NCBI GenBank assembly: GCA_025403435.1
Contig: CM046350.1
Location: 33,164,182-33,228,181 of the forward strand
From: Artocarpus heterophyllus
Taxonomy: Eukaryota; Streptophyta; Magnoliopsida; Rosales; Moraceae
DNA length: 64,000 nucleotides
Direction of reading: 5' to 3'
Positions 24,337-35,700 of this stretch are shown here, in pieces. A program made the position numbers and the translations under genes. The notes under the pieces are model-generated. The model was not told the origin of the DNA, did no database searches, and saw only the letters and a program-made list of their open reading frames with translations. Numbering within the stretch: the stretch's first letter is position 1; every line of letters begins with the position of its first letter.

Positions 24337-24770
24337 TGTAACCGTTTTATTCTTTAACGGTTTCAAGAATTGAAACCAATTTTAATTATGCAACAGTCAT
24401 TTATAATTGGCCTCATATTTATGCTCATAAAACCAGCCTTGGTAACTGCATTTCTGAGGCAGTATAAGAATCCTTGATGGAAGGATTTTTGAACACAGCC
24501 GAGTACAGAAAAAAAAATTGTTCGTGTATTGAACAGAGCCTTGGGTCCCCAAGTTCAAAAAACTCTCTTAAGAACCCAACACCATCAATTGAGTTTTGTG
24601 AGGACTTGGAAGAGCTCCAAGTGAGGTAGTCTTGATTTGTAACGAAAGGACACCGTTGAATACATACAATTGCAATGGCCGGAGGTAAGAAATATTTTCA
24701 CGCTTCTGTTTAATTCGATTTTGTTATGCATATAGTTTTTGGGCATATTAGAATCGTTTTAGTCCTTACA
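24337..24770 (+). repeat. Copia-C 5' LTR
   Basis: Starts TGTAACCG and ends CCTTACA. Near-copy at 30559-30995. Preceded by gtata. Confidence 0.93.
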
Positions 24771-24772
24771 TT

Positions 24773-24785
24773 TGGCATCAGAGCC
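24773..24785 (+). other. Copia-C primer binding site
   Basis: TGGCATCAGAGCC two bases after the LTR matches the complement of the initiator tRNA-Met 3' end (one change from TGGTATCAGAGCC). Confidence 0.85.
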
Positions 24786-25061
24786 AGAATTATCTCTGCC
24801 TTTCGTAGATAGCTTCGGTTACACTGTGTTGTTATGCACGGTTAACAAAAAAAATTTTGATTTCTGGGTTTTGATTTTTAGCATTTCTTAATTAAAACTA
24901 AGATTTGAAATCATTTAGACACTTGATTTCTATGAATTCTACGATTTGAAACATCAAAATTGGTGTCCGGATGGGAGAATTACAGCCGAGTCTCCAACCG
25001 GGTTGAAACCAGGTCGTTCGGGTGAAGAAGACCCAGATTCAGATGTTGCAAATGAGAAAAA

Positions 25062-25230
25062 ATGACATGTCGTTGGGCTTGGGTCAGCCAAAAATGGCAT
25101 GTCATTTCAGGCAAAGAAGGGCGTTTCTTTCCAGCGAGAAACGACATGTCGTTTCGCCTTTGGACAGCCAAAACGACATGTCATTTGGATTGTCAAGGGG
25201 TTGAGTTTTGGTTATGGAACAACGTGTCGT
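25062..25230. repeat. Palindrome array (CGACATGTCG) in Copia-C leader
   Basis: GACATGTC or a one-base variant occurs at 25064, 25096, 25143, 25175 and about 25221, spacings 32, 47, 32 and 46. Two palindromes therefore fall in each 79-bp unit. The best copies are extended palindromes (AACGACATGTCGTT). The surrounding leader to 26190 is AT-rich and non-coding. Confidence 0.75.
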
Positions 25231-26192
25231 TTACGGCTAGGGGGGCATTTAGCCTCCATGAAACGACGCCTTTCTTAAAAAAAATTAAAAAAAAATTTTT
25301 TGATTTTTTCAAAATTTCATAAAATGATATTTTTAAGGAAAATTTCATAAAATTTTTAGATTTTTTATTTTTATGAGATTTTTATAATATCCACAATTTT
25401 GGTATTTTTTTATGAAATTTTTCATATTATGGAATAAATTATGAAAAATTCATAATTTTGAATATTCATAATTTTTTATATTTGTTATGAATATTATACA
25501 GTATTTGTGTGGATATAATTTTGTAAATTTATGTACATATAGTGTTCATTATTTATAATTTGTGATTTAAAATTATGCATGCAATATTAAGTTAAATAAT
25601 TTAGTACGTTTAATTTTGTCCAATAATATGCTAAATTATATTTTTGAATGTATAATTTTAATCTATACATAATGAAAATTAGTACATAAATTATGGTTAT
25701 TTGTTCATATTTATTTGTTGGTTAAGGTAAATGCAATTTATTTTATGAGCAAAAATTTAAGAATAAATGTCTTGTGATATATGTATTTAATTTTTGAATA
25801 ATTAAAGAGTAGCCACAGCATCTTTGATTATGCAAAAAAATTATATTAGATGTTTAAATCACATATGGTAAAAAGACATTAAATTATGATTAATCATATG
25901 TAATATAATAAATTTTATCCCACAGGAATTTTTATTGTATTTAATATGATTAGTTAAAATGATGTATCAAATTATCTTTCTTAATTTACCCATAGGAATT
26001 AAGAAAAGAGAATATAATTTGATAGTGTCATTATAAGGATATATGAATCTGTTTGAGTTAAAAATTTAACCCACAGGCAATTTTTATGTCATTTGATTTA
26101 TATTTTAAGGCATGATTTACATTGGTAAACATGTCATAAAGTATTATAGCCTCAATTTAGTAACATAAGCATGTATGTTTTATTATGCAGCT

Positions 26193-27176
26193 ATGCAAAC
26201 TGTGAGTTACTCTGATTTCTAATGTGACATTCCTGAACTTAAGGGCAATAACTGTAAGGTATAGAAGGAGAGAATTCTTCTTCATTTAGGTGTCATGGAC
26301 ATTGACTTTGCTATCCGTAAGGATGAACCACCTGCCATTACAGAGACCAGCCAGCCAGATGACGTTGATCGTTATGAAAAATGGGAGCGATCTAATCGTC
26401 TCTATGTTATGTTCATCAAGACCAAGATCTCGGCTGGCATACGTGGTTCATTGGAGCAATATGACAATGTGCAAGCTTTGATGAAGGCAATTGATGAGCA
26501 GTTTGCTACATCAGACAAAGCTTTGGCCAGCACCTTGATAATGAAATTTTCATCCATGAAGCTTACTGGAATTCATGGTGTGCGTGAGCACATCATGCAA
26601 ATGAGGGATATAGCGGCTAAGCTGAAGACACTTGAGGTTGAGATGTCTGAAACCTTCCTTGTGCACTACATCCTCAACACTCTCCCACATCAATATGGAC
26701 CTTTCAAGATATCCTACAACACACATAAGGATAAGTGGTCCATCAATGAATTGATGACCATGTGTGTTCAGGAAGAAGGAAGGCTTGTTATGGAAGCGGG
26801 AGAGAGTGTGCATCTGGCAACTCAAAGGAAGAATAAGGGCCAAGCCAAAAATAAGGGAAAAGGCAAACTGCCTGCTCAAGCTGATATCAAGAAGGAATCC
26901 AGGTGCTTCTTGTGCAAAAAGAATGAGCACATAAAGAAGGATTGTCCTAAATATCAGAGATGGCTTGACAAGAAAGGTACTCAATTCTCACTTGTTTGTT
27001 ATGAATCTAATATGGTTGATGTTGAGCATAACACATGGTGGATTGATTCTAGTTCTTCAATCCATGTCACTAATTCCTTGCATGGATTGCAAGGCCTAAG
27101 GAAGCCAGTGAGTAGTGCATCTATTCAGGCAACAAGATGCGCTCACATGTTGAAGCTATCGGAACATGCAATTTAG
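26193..27176 (+). pseudogene. Copia-C gag-protease remnant
   Basis: Similarity begins at the ATG at 26193. Stops at about 26220 and 26259 interrupt the first 30 codons (KERILLHLG resumes after the second, where a tryptophan is expected). It is then open for 293 codons from 26295: gag text, a CCHC knuckle CFLCKKNEHIKKDC and a damaged protease site (WWIDSSSSIHVT instead of a DSG[AS] motif). Gag would form the particle; the protease is probably inactive. Confidence 0.85.
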
Positions 27177-28300
27177 TTTTATCTAGTGGTTATGTTTTAA
27201 AGTTGGAAAAGACATTTTATATTCCTAGTTTTTCTAAGAATTAAATTTCTGTTTCAAGGCTTGTACCGTTGGATTTTTCCTTTAATTTTTCAGACACTAT
27301 ATTTAGTTTGTTTTATAGATCTGAACTTATTGGAAATGGTACATTGTCAAATGGTCTTTTCAAAATTAATTTACAAGATAAAGCTTCTTATACTTCTATG
27401 CATGTTTATAATAATGCTGGCATTAAGAGATATGTTATAAATGAAGATTCCTCTATGTTGCGGCACCGTAGGTTGGGTCATATCTCTATTGAGAGAATAA
27501 AGAGATTAGTGAATGATGGGGTACTTAGTACTCTAGATTTTACTGACTTTGACACTTGTGTAGACTCATAAAGGGAAAGCAGACTAATATGTCAAAGAAA
27601 TGTGCCAAGAGGAGTTCAGACTTATTAGAGATCATACATACAGATATTTGTAGTCCAGACATAGACGCGTATGGTCAAAAGTATTTCATTACTTTTATTG
27701 ATGATTACTCACGATATATGTATCTCTACTTGCTTCATAACAAAAATGAAGCTATAGATGCCTTTAAGGTGTTTAAGACAAAAGTAGAGAAACAATGTGG
27801 TAAGCAAATAAAGATAGTGGGATCTGATAGAGGTGGTGAATACTATGGTAGATACACCGAAGATGGACAAGCGCCTAGTCCATTTGTGAAGTTTCTTCAA
27901 GAACATGGGATAGTTGCCCAATATACAATGCCAGATTCTCCAGATAAAAATGGTGTGACAGAAAGAAGAAACCGAACATTGTTAGATATAGTGTAGAGCA
28001 TGCTTAGAAGCTCCAAGCTTTCTAGGTCTTTGTGGACTGAGGCTCTCAAGACGGCTGTGTATATATTAAATCGAGTTCCAACCAAGGTTGTCTCAAAGAC
28101 ACCGTTCGAGTTATGGAAATGTTGGAAACCGAGTTTGCGACATATACGTGTTTGGGGATGCCTGTCTGAAGTGAGAGTCTATAATCCACGAGAATAGAAG
28201 CTAGACCCAAGGACCATAAGTGGGTATTTCATTGGTTATGCTGAACGGTCTAAGAGATACAGATTTTATTGTCCATCACATACTACTAGGTTTGTGGAAT
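27177..28300 (+). pseudogene. Copia-C integrase remnant
   Basis: The pre-integrase zinc part RRLGHISIERIKRLVNDG (about 27465-27520) is in one frame. After a frame change near 27556 the core continues with IIHTDICSP, SDRGGEYYGR and NGVTERRNRTL, so all three catalytic acids remain. A TAG at 27994-27996 follows LLDIV, then [18 protein letters not shown] continues in the same frame. Confidence 0.85.
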
Positions 28301-28689
28301 CAAGGAATGCAAAATTTCTTAAGAATGAATTGATCAGTGGGAGCGATCGATCTTGGAACACCATTCCAGAGAAAAATCATACAGATGCTCAAGCTTCCAC
28401 TTCATATGATAGAGTGATTGTTATACGCAACACACCTACAGTTCAAATGCGTGTTAAACAACAGCCAGTCATTCAAGTTCCATAGACTACTCATCAAGAA
28501 ACAGTAGATCCAACTGAACAATAGATACAAGAACCTGTTGAACAGCCAGTTAATCAACATGCTCCTCATGAGAATGTTGAACCAGCATTAAAAAGATCTA
28601 CTAGAGTAAGGCGATCAGCCATTCCTCGTGACTATATTGTGTATCTATAGGAGCCTGACTACAACATAGGAGCCGAAAATAATCCAGAA

Positions 28690-29415
28690 ATGTTTTCACA
28701 AGCCATGAGTTGTAAGGAATCTAACTTGTGGTATGATGCCATGAAAGATGAGATGAACTCTATGTCATCTAATGGAGTCTGGGATCTTATCAAGTTGCCT
28801 GATGGTATAAAAGCCATTGGATGCAAATGGGTCTTCAAGACAAAGAAAGACTCATTAGGCAACATTGAAAGATATAAGGCAAGACTCGTTGCTAAAGGAT
28901 TCACTCAAAGGGAGGGTATAGATTACACTGAGACTTTTTCTCCTATATCTAAAAAAGACTCCCTTTGTGTGATCATGGCATTAGTAGCTCATTTTGATTT
29001 TGAGTTACATCAGATGGATGTGAAAACAACATTCCTCAATGGTAATCTAAAGGAAGAGGTTTACATGAAACAACCTGAAGGATTCTCCTCTAGTGATGGT
29101 GAGCAATTAGTGTGCAAACTCAAGAAACCCATATATGGTTTGAAACAAGCCTCCCGTCAATGGTATTTAAAATTCCACAATGTTATCACTTCATTTGGTT
29201 TTGAAGAGAACATCATGGATCAATGTATATACCAGAAGGTCAGTGGGAGTAAGATTTGTTTCCTTGTTTTGTATGTGGATGATATCCTTCTTGCAACCAA
29301 TGACAAGGGGTTTCTATATGAGGTGAAACAATTCCTTTCTAAGAACTTCGATATGAAAGATATGGGTGAGGCATCTTATATCATTAGCATTAAGATCCAT
29401 AGGGATAGATCTTGA
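28690..29415 (+). pseudogene. Copia-C reverse transcriptase remnant
   Basis: About 240 open codons: WDLIKLPDG and [23 protein letters not shown] near the start, [23 protein letters not shown] and the catalytic YVDD (context [13 protein letters not shown], near 29273). A TGA at 29413-29415 ends it, and RNase H-side sequence continues in frame. Upstream 28301-28689 is the degenerate integrase-RT linker with stops. Confidence 0.88.
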
Positions 29416-30251
29416 TGCATTTTGGGACTATCGCAAGAAACCTATGTCAATAAAGTCTTAGACAGATTTCGGATGAAAGATTGTTCACCAAGTGTAGCAC
29501 CCATTGTGAAGGGTGATAAGTTCAACCTGAATCAATGCCCAATGAATAATTTCAAGAAAATTCAAATGAGCAATATTCCTTATGCTTCAGCTGTCGGAAG
29601 CTTTATGTATGCTCAGGTTTGCACAAGACCTGACATTGCATTTGTTGTGGGAATGTTGGGAAGATATCAGAGTAACCCAGGCATTGACCACTAGAGGGCT
29701 GCAAAAAAGGTGATGGGTACCTTCAAGGCACAAAGGATTACATGCTTATGTATAGGCGAACTGACATTCTAAAGGTGATTGGCTACTCCGATTCAGACTT
29801 TGCTAGCTGTATTAATTCAAGAAAATCAACTTCTAGTTATATTTTCATGCTTGTTGGAGGAGCTGTATCTTGGAGAACTAGAAAGCAAACGCTAGTTGCT
29901 ACTTCCACAATGGAGGCAGAGTTCGTTTCTTGTTTTGAGGCTACTTCGCATGGTGTATGGTTGAAGAGTTTCATGTCAGGCCTTAGAATTGTAGATTTTG
30001 TGTCTAGGCCATTAAGGATATATTGTGACAATTCAGCTGTTGTCTTTATGGCTAAGAATAATAAGAGTGGCAGTCGAAGTAAACATATCGACATTAAGTA
30101 CTTAGCCATAAGGGAACGGATTAAGGAAAATAAAGTAGTCATTGAGCATATAAGCACTGAATTGATGATCGCAGATCCTTTGACAAAAGGAATGCCACCG
30201 AAGTCATTTAAGGATCATGTAGTTCATATGGGACTTGGTTCCATAATGTAA
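29416..30251 (+). pseudogene. Copia-C RNase H remnant
   Basis: YASAVGSFMYAQVCTRPDIAF (about 29580-29640) is in the RT frame, then a stop near 29692 and a frame change. From 29742 it is open: IGYSDSDFASCINSRKSTS, TMEAEF and the C-terminal IADPLTKGM, ending at the usual copia C-terminus 30251. Confidence 0.88.
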
Positions 30252-30547
30252 ATTTGTTTGTACATACAATTTACAGACTTAATGAAACTCTTATTCAGTT
30301 GTGATGTTTTCTCATATTTGTTTTGTGTATTAAGTTATTGGAGAAAAATTCACATTTAGTAGGATCAAGAATAAACATTGGGTTTATTCATAAAGTTAAG
30401 TTACCATATAAGGAATAAATTCTGAGAAATAATACATTGTAATACATGGAACATAATACTCACAATTTAGAGAAATTATTACCATGATTCATGTATTTGT
30501 TTCCTGAAAGTTTGGGTTTAATGAATATAAAGATAAATATAGAGACC

Positions 30548-30558
30548 AAGTGGGAGAA
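30548..30558 (+). other. Copia-C polypurine tract
   Basis: AAGTGGGAGAA lies directly before the 3' LTR TG. The stretch from 30252 to here is the AT-rich 3' untranslated part. Confidence 0.85.
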
Positions 30559-30995
30559 TGTAACTGTTTCATTCTTTAACGGTTTCAAGAATTGAAACCA
30601 ATTTTAATTTTGCAACAGTCATTCATAATTGGCCTCATATTTATGCTCATAAAACCAACCTTGGTAACTGCATTTCTGAGGCAGTATAAGAATCCTTGAT
30701 GGAAGGATTTCTAAACACAGCCGAGTATAGAAAAAAAAAATTTTGTTCATGTATTAAACAGAGCCTTGGGTCCCTAAGTTCAAAAAACTCTCTTAAGAAG
30801 CCAAAACCATCAATTGAGTTTTGTGAGGACTTGGAAGAGCTCCAAGTGAGGTAGTCTTGATTTGCAGCGGAAGGACACCGTTGAATACATACAATTGCAA
30901 TGGCCGAAGGTAAGAAATATTTTCACGCTTCCGTTTAATTCGATTTTGTTATGCATACAGTTTTTGGGCATATTAGAATCGTTTTAGTCTTTACA
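30559..30995 (+). repeat. Copia-C 3' LTR
   Basis: Copy of 24337-24770, ending TTTACA and followed by the duplication gtata. Confidence 0.93.
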
Positions 30996-31000
30996 GTATA

Positions 31001-31976
31001 TTGATCCGGTACAATAACTGATATTTGCATTATTACTTTAAAAAAAGAACAAGGATATCTTTGTTAAAAATGAAAAAAGTATATTAATAAATATAAGTTA
31101 ATATATAAAGATATTATATAATTTTTTAAACTTTTTGAAGTAAATATTATGTTTTATTTAAAATAAATGTCAGATTTATAATTATAGACAACTTATTTAC
31201 TATATAAGTAAGAAATATTTACATTATAAACAATAAAGTAAATACATTATGTGTACTATAAATCTATTTATTGGATACGTAAGAATTATTTAAAATATAA
31301 ACAGATGGATAGATAATTATTTACATCATAAATTTGATATTTACTACAAATATTTTCAAAACCTGACATTTACTATAATTAATTTTGAAAAAAAATGACG
31401 TTTTTAACAATTTTTGTTAAAAATATTAGGATAATCTTCAACCAAAAAAAAAAACATTCTTTAACATTGAAAATCCTTATATACATTAAAAATTAATTAG
31501 TTAACTAAATTATTTAAATCACTTTATAACTACTTAAAAAAATTACCAAGTTATAATATAAATATTTTCACTTTCAATCATGAACCTCAAGACAGTTTTT
31601 CCTACTCTCCATCATCTTTTCTTTTTCCTTCTTTGTTTTTATAAGGTGCTTTTAGGACTTAATGAATGACTCTTTTCGATCGAAGCGGGAGCATCTTCCA
31701 TCTTCTATGTAATGTAAGCTGCATCCTTGAATTAATATTCAAATCAGCTAAAAACTCTATCCCCGAGTAAATGGGTTCCCACTTCATCACGGAAAATAGC
31801 AGGGCAGGAATTGCTTGGCTCCCGAATGGGTATGCTAGCTTTTTTCTAAGATGAAGACCAGCCCTTATTTTTTATTTCGGATAGTCGGGACGATAGAAAA
31901 AGAGCAGATAATAGTTCAAATTTGATCAATTCAAACCTGCTGCTTAAATAGGGCATGCCACAAACTAAGATATTCA
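31001..31976. other. Intergenic; middle part unlike its surroundings
   Basis: 31001-31640 is very AT-rich with nothing recognised. 31650-31960 is richer in G and C (CCCGAATGGGTATGCTAGC, AAGCGGGAGCATCTTCC) and lacks plant-gene or TE features. An organelle-derived insertion is possible but unproven. Confidence 0.3.
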
Positions 31977-32497
31977 TGGCATGTTTGTTTTAGTTATTCT
32001 TTGAACCCAATGGACTCGAATTTGGATTCGATTATCAAGAATTCTTTAGATACGTATTTGTTTCCCCTAAAATCCGAATAAAATGATTATCAAGAATCTA
32101 AAGTTTTAAAGTTCTACCCCCTTAAATTCTTGATATTCGAATATTTATGCTTCAGTAAAAGCTAAAATTCGCTCTCGTATATTTGATGGAAAAAAATCAC
32201 TCCTTCATTTGATATCTAATTGAGACGATTCTTTTTTTATTATGTTCCTAAAGAGATGAATAAATTAAAATTCATATTGCATGTTTTTAAGATCATTAAC
32301 ATTAAGATTTTATTAAATTTGTTAATAAATTCAAAACTATTTTCACTTCTCCAAACACAAATTCTAATTTTATACTGTATTCAAATTAAAACTTAAATAC
32401 ACATCCAAATATCGATTCGGATAACAATTCAAATTACTAATTCAATCCTAATTCAAATCATACAATTTAAATTGAATCTATTTATTAAACGGCCTTA
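31977..32497. mobile_element. MITE-like dispersed repeat, copy 2
   Basis: Diverged copy of 22745-23292 in the same orientation. Ends read GGCATGTTTGTTT and TTTATTAAACGGCC, which pair as short inverted repeats. It lies about 260 bp past the stop codon of the copper ATPase gene. Confidence 0.65.
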
Positions 32498-32754
32498 ATA
32501 GTCCACAAAGTGACTTTTAAATTGACGGATGAAAAAGCAAAGAAAATTATTATACAAATTCAAGTGGCATTTACAAGGACGCCGGAGGCAGAATTACAAC
32601 TCGTGGAAAAGAGGGAGAAACTAAAACAAAAACGAGAGGGAAAAAAAACACAAATTTGGGGTCCAATTTCAATTGAAACCCCACTTATGCAATTTCAGTA
32701 ACCTTCCCACGAAACGAATAAGAGATTTTATCTTTTTTTTCCTTGACACACTTT

Positions 32755-35700
32755 CTATTCTACAGTTATTTCTAGTATGGTGGTAAGCCTTGGTTTTTTG
32801 TATCTCCTAAGCAATAAAGAAGAACACACAACACTAACAGAAGACAGAGCCATGCACGCGCCAGCTGCCCATGGAGGCAACTGAATCCCCATAGACGGAA
32901 AGAGAACTCCTGCGGCAACAGGAATAGCTACAATATTGTAAGCCATGGCAAACACATAATTTAATCTGATTCGAGAGAATGTCTTTCTCGAAAGATCAAT
33001 GGCGGTGATCACATCCTCCAAGTTGTTCCTCATCAAAACATAGTCAGCCGCTTCAATGGCAATATCTGTCCCCGCTCCGATTGCCATGCCAACATCTGCT
33101 GCAGCTAGAGCCGGAGAATCATTGATTCCATCACCGACCATTGCAACCGTGCTTCCATCCTTTTGAAACGAGCGAATTACATCAGCTTTTCCTGCAGGCA
33201 TTACTTCTGCCCTTACGTCATGAACGCCAACCTGCCCAGTTATAGTAGACATGAGAACAAGCCTATGACAATGCCCATTGACAGTTCAATTATTTGGAGA
33301 CCATGTGGTTTTATTCTAATTAGTACCAGTCATGAAAGTGTAAATCTCAAACTGCTTGAAATCAGAAAACAAATTACCAAAAGTTGAACTCGATCAACGC
33401 CCACTTAAAAAAAATAAATAATAATCTTCCTAAATTTGGTTTGGCTAGAAAAAAAACCGGGACACAAACCTCTTTAGCAACAGCCCGTGCCGTCCTCCAA
33501 TTGTCCCCAGTAACCATGACAGGTCGGACGCCCATTTTGCTCAGGCCCTCAACTACCACTGCAGCTTCCCTTTTCAGTGGATCTGCAACCCCCAAAACAC
33601 CAATTAGGCTACCATCATATGCAACGAGTATGCCTGTTTTTGCACTTTCTTCCAGATCTACAACAAATTTTTCTACATCATCAGGGATGTTCATTCCACT
33701 TTCAGTCATCAACTTGCGATTACCAACCTGGTCAAAATACAAAACCCCACAATAAGCACCGCACAAGAAGTCGCAAAGTTTATGTTCCGGAGTTCAAGCT
33801 CAATGGAAAGCAACAGCTTATTACTAGCACGAGGAAAATAATCTTACCAAAATCTGTCTTCCATTAATAAAGCATTGGACTCCTTTTCCAGGCAACGCAG
33901 AAAATTCTGCAACATCATAAAGCCAACCAGACACTGCAGAGTCTTTGTTATGGCTTTCAACATCCTTAGTAGCAGAATCGTCAAAGAAATGAAAATGGCG
34001 GGCATATGCAACTATCGCCTTTCCCAGTGGATGTTCACTGCTAGCCTGTAATGACAAGAAAGGAAACAAGTTTGGTTTCAAATTGTAGGCTCTAAATGGC
34101 AGAAAGATGAGCTGTCCAGAGAAAGACAACAATAGACATGAGAAAAGACTTCAATAAAGACAAGGATGGACATGAGAAAAGACTGCAAGACCCTTTCTTA
34201 AAACCTATAATTCCGCAAATAAAGAGCAATGAAAACATACAGAAAGTGGAACAGGAAGAGGCCAAAATAGAAGACATAATTGAATTCATTATAAAATAAG
34301 AAGTCACCTCTGCAGAAGCCACCAGTTTAAGGAATTCTCCACGATCCATTCCCGTGAAAACTTTTGTGGTTGTAACTGAGGCCTTTCCTTGTGTTAGGGT
34401 GCCTGTTTTGTCAAATATCACATACTTTATTTTTTGAGCCCTTTCTAAGGCATCACCACCTTTTATCAGCACACCATTGTTAGCACCAACTCCTGTTGCA
34501 ACCATGACGGCAGTTGGTGTTGCCAAGCCGAGAGCACATGGGCATGCAATCACCACAACTGATATGGAAAACATAAGGGCGAAAACAAAGTAATTTCCAT
34601 TTTCTGGAAGCCAACTTTCTGGATAAGCTCCCAAAGCTCCAGCAGCGTACCTGCAGATAGTTGATGGATGATATGTATTTAATAAAAGAGGGCATAAAAT
34701 CTTACAAAAAACCTAATTCTACCACTTGGAACGTGAACAACAAACACTCTGAACTTACCATCCCAATAATGTCAAGAATGCCAACATAACAACAGTAGGA
34801 ACAAAAATACTTGCGATCTGCAAGTCACAAAAAGTAGAAATATTATGAGACCTTTGATTTTTTCTTTTCCAGGTTTTCCAAAAGAGAACTTTACAGTTAG
34901 CAGATCTTTACAGTTAGCAGATAAGCAAAAAAGAAACAAGCATATATGTGGAACTGATACATCAGATGGCATGACAGGTGAAGCAGCGACAAGGAGAAAA
35001 ATTGGAATTGACTCAACCAAGGGAACCTACTAGTTTAGAAAGAGCGTTGCTCATTCGCACAAAAGAAAGCATAACCAAGATGAAGAATTTGATCACAACA
35101 AAAACAGGCATCAGATGCAAGCAAGAAAGACAGGCAGAGAGGATCCTATCAACAAATGGACTACATCATTACAGTGCAATGCCGTTAAAATTTAGTAATG
35201 TTATTATAGACAAACTTCAAGCAGTTTCCCATATACATCACTTTGTTACCATAACTTGCGTTGTCAATTACCATATCAAAGACAAAACGACAAATCGACA
35301 AACACTATGATCCTTTCTGGCTCATTTACCAAACAACAGGGGAACAAACAACATATTAATGATCTTAAAGAAGGAATAACACTTTTGACAAGGAGAATTT
35401 ATGCTTTTCTGAAAGCAGTGAAAACATTCTTCAATCGTACTACCATTCTTCGCCAATAAATACTCAGCCAGAAACACTTACGAAATCAGCAAACTTCTGA
35501 ATGGGAGCTTTGGACATCTGCGCTGTCTCAACTAAACTGATAATCTGGCTCAAAACTGTATCAGAGCCTACTTTGGTAGCTTGTATGTGTAGAACGCCAT
35601 GTAAATTTATTGTACCTCCAATAACTGAAGAACTGACCTCCTTCGAAACAGGTACAGATTCACCAGTTACCATACTTTCATTTACATAACTTGAACCCCA

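Larger units (their letters stand above)
24337..30995 (+). mobile_element. Copia-C: complete but decayed Ty1-copia element
   Basis: LTRs of 434 bp (24337-24770) and 437 bp (30559-30995) with TG...CA ends are flanked by a perfect 5-bp duplication GTATA (24332-24336 and 30996-31000). Primer site, leader, gag, protease, integrase, RT, RNase H and polypurine tract follow in copia order on the plus strand. By eye the LTRs differ at about 20 bases plus one small indel (roughly 4-5%), so it is clearly older than Copia-A. The coding region has at least three frame changes and several stops. Confidence 0.95.

Noticed and set aside
34845..35459. Plus-strand frames inside the copper ATPase gene (up to 110 codons)
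   Set aside because: They lie in intron 4 on the opposite strand and show no domain.
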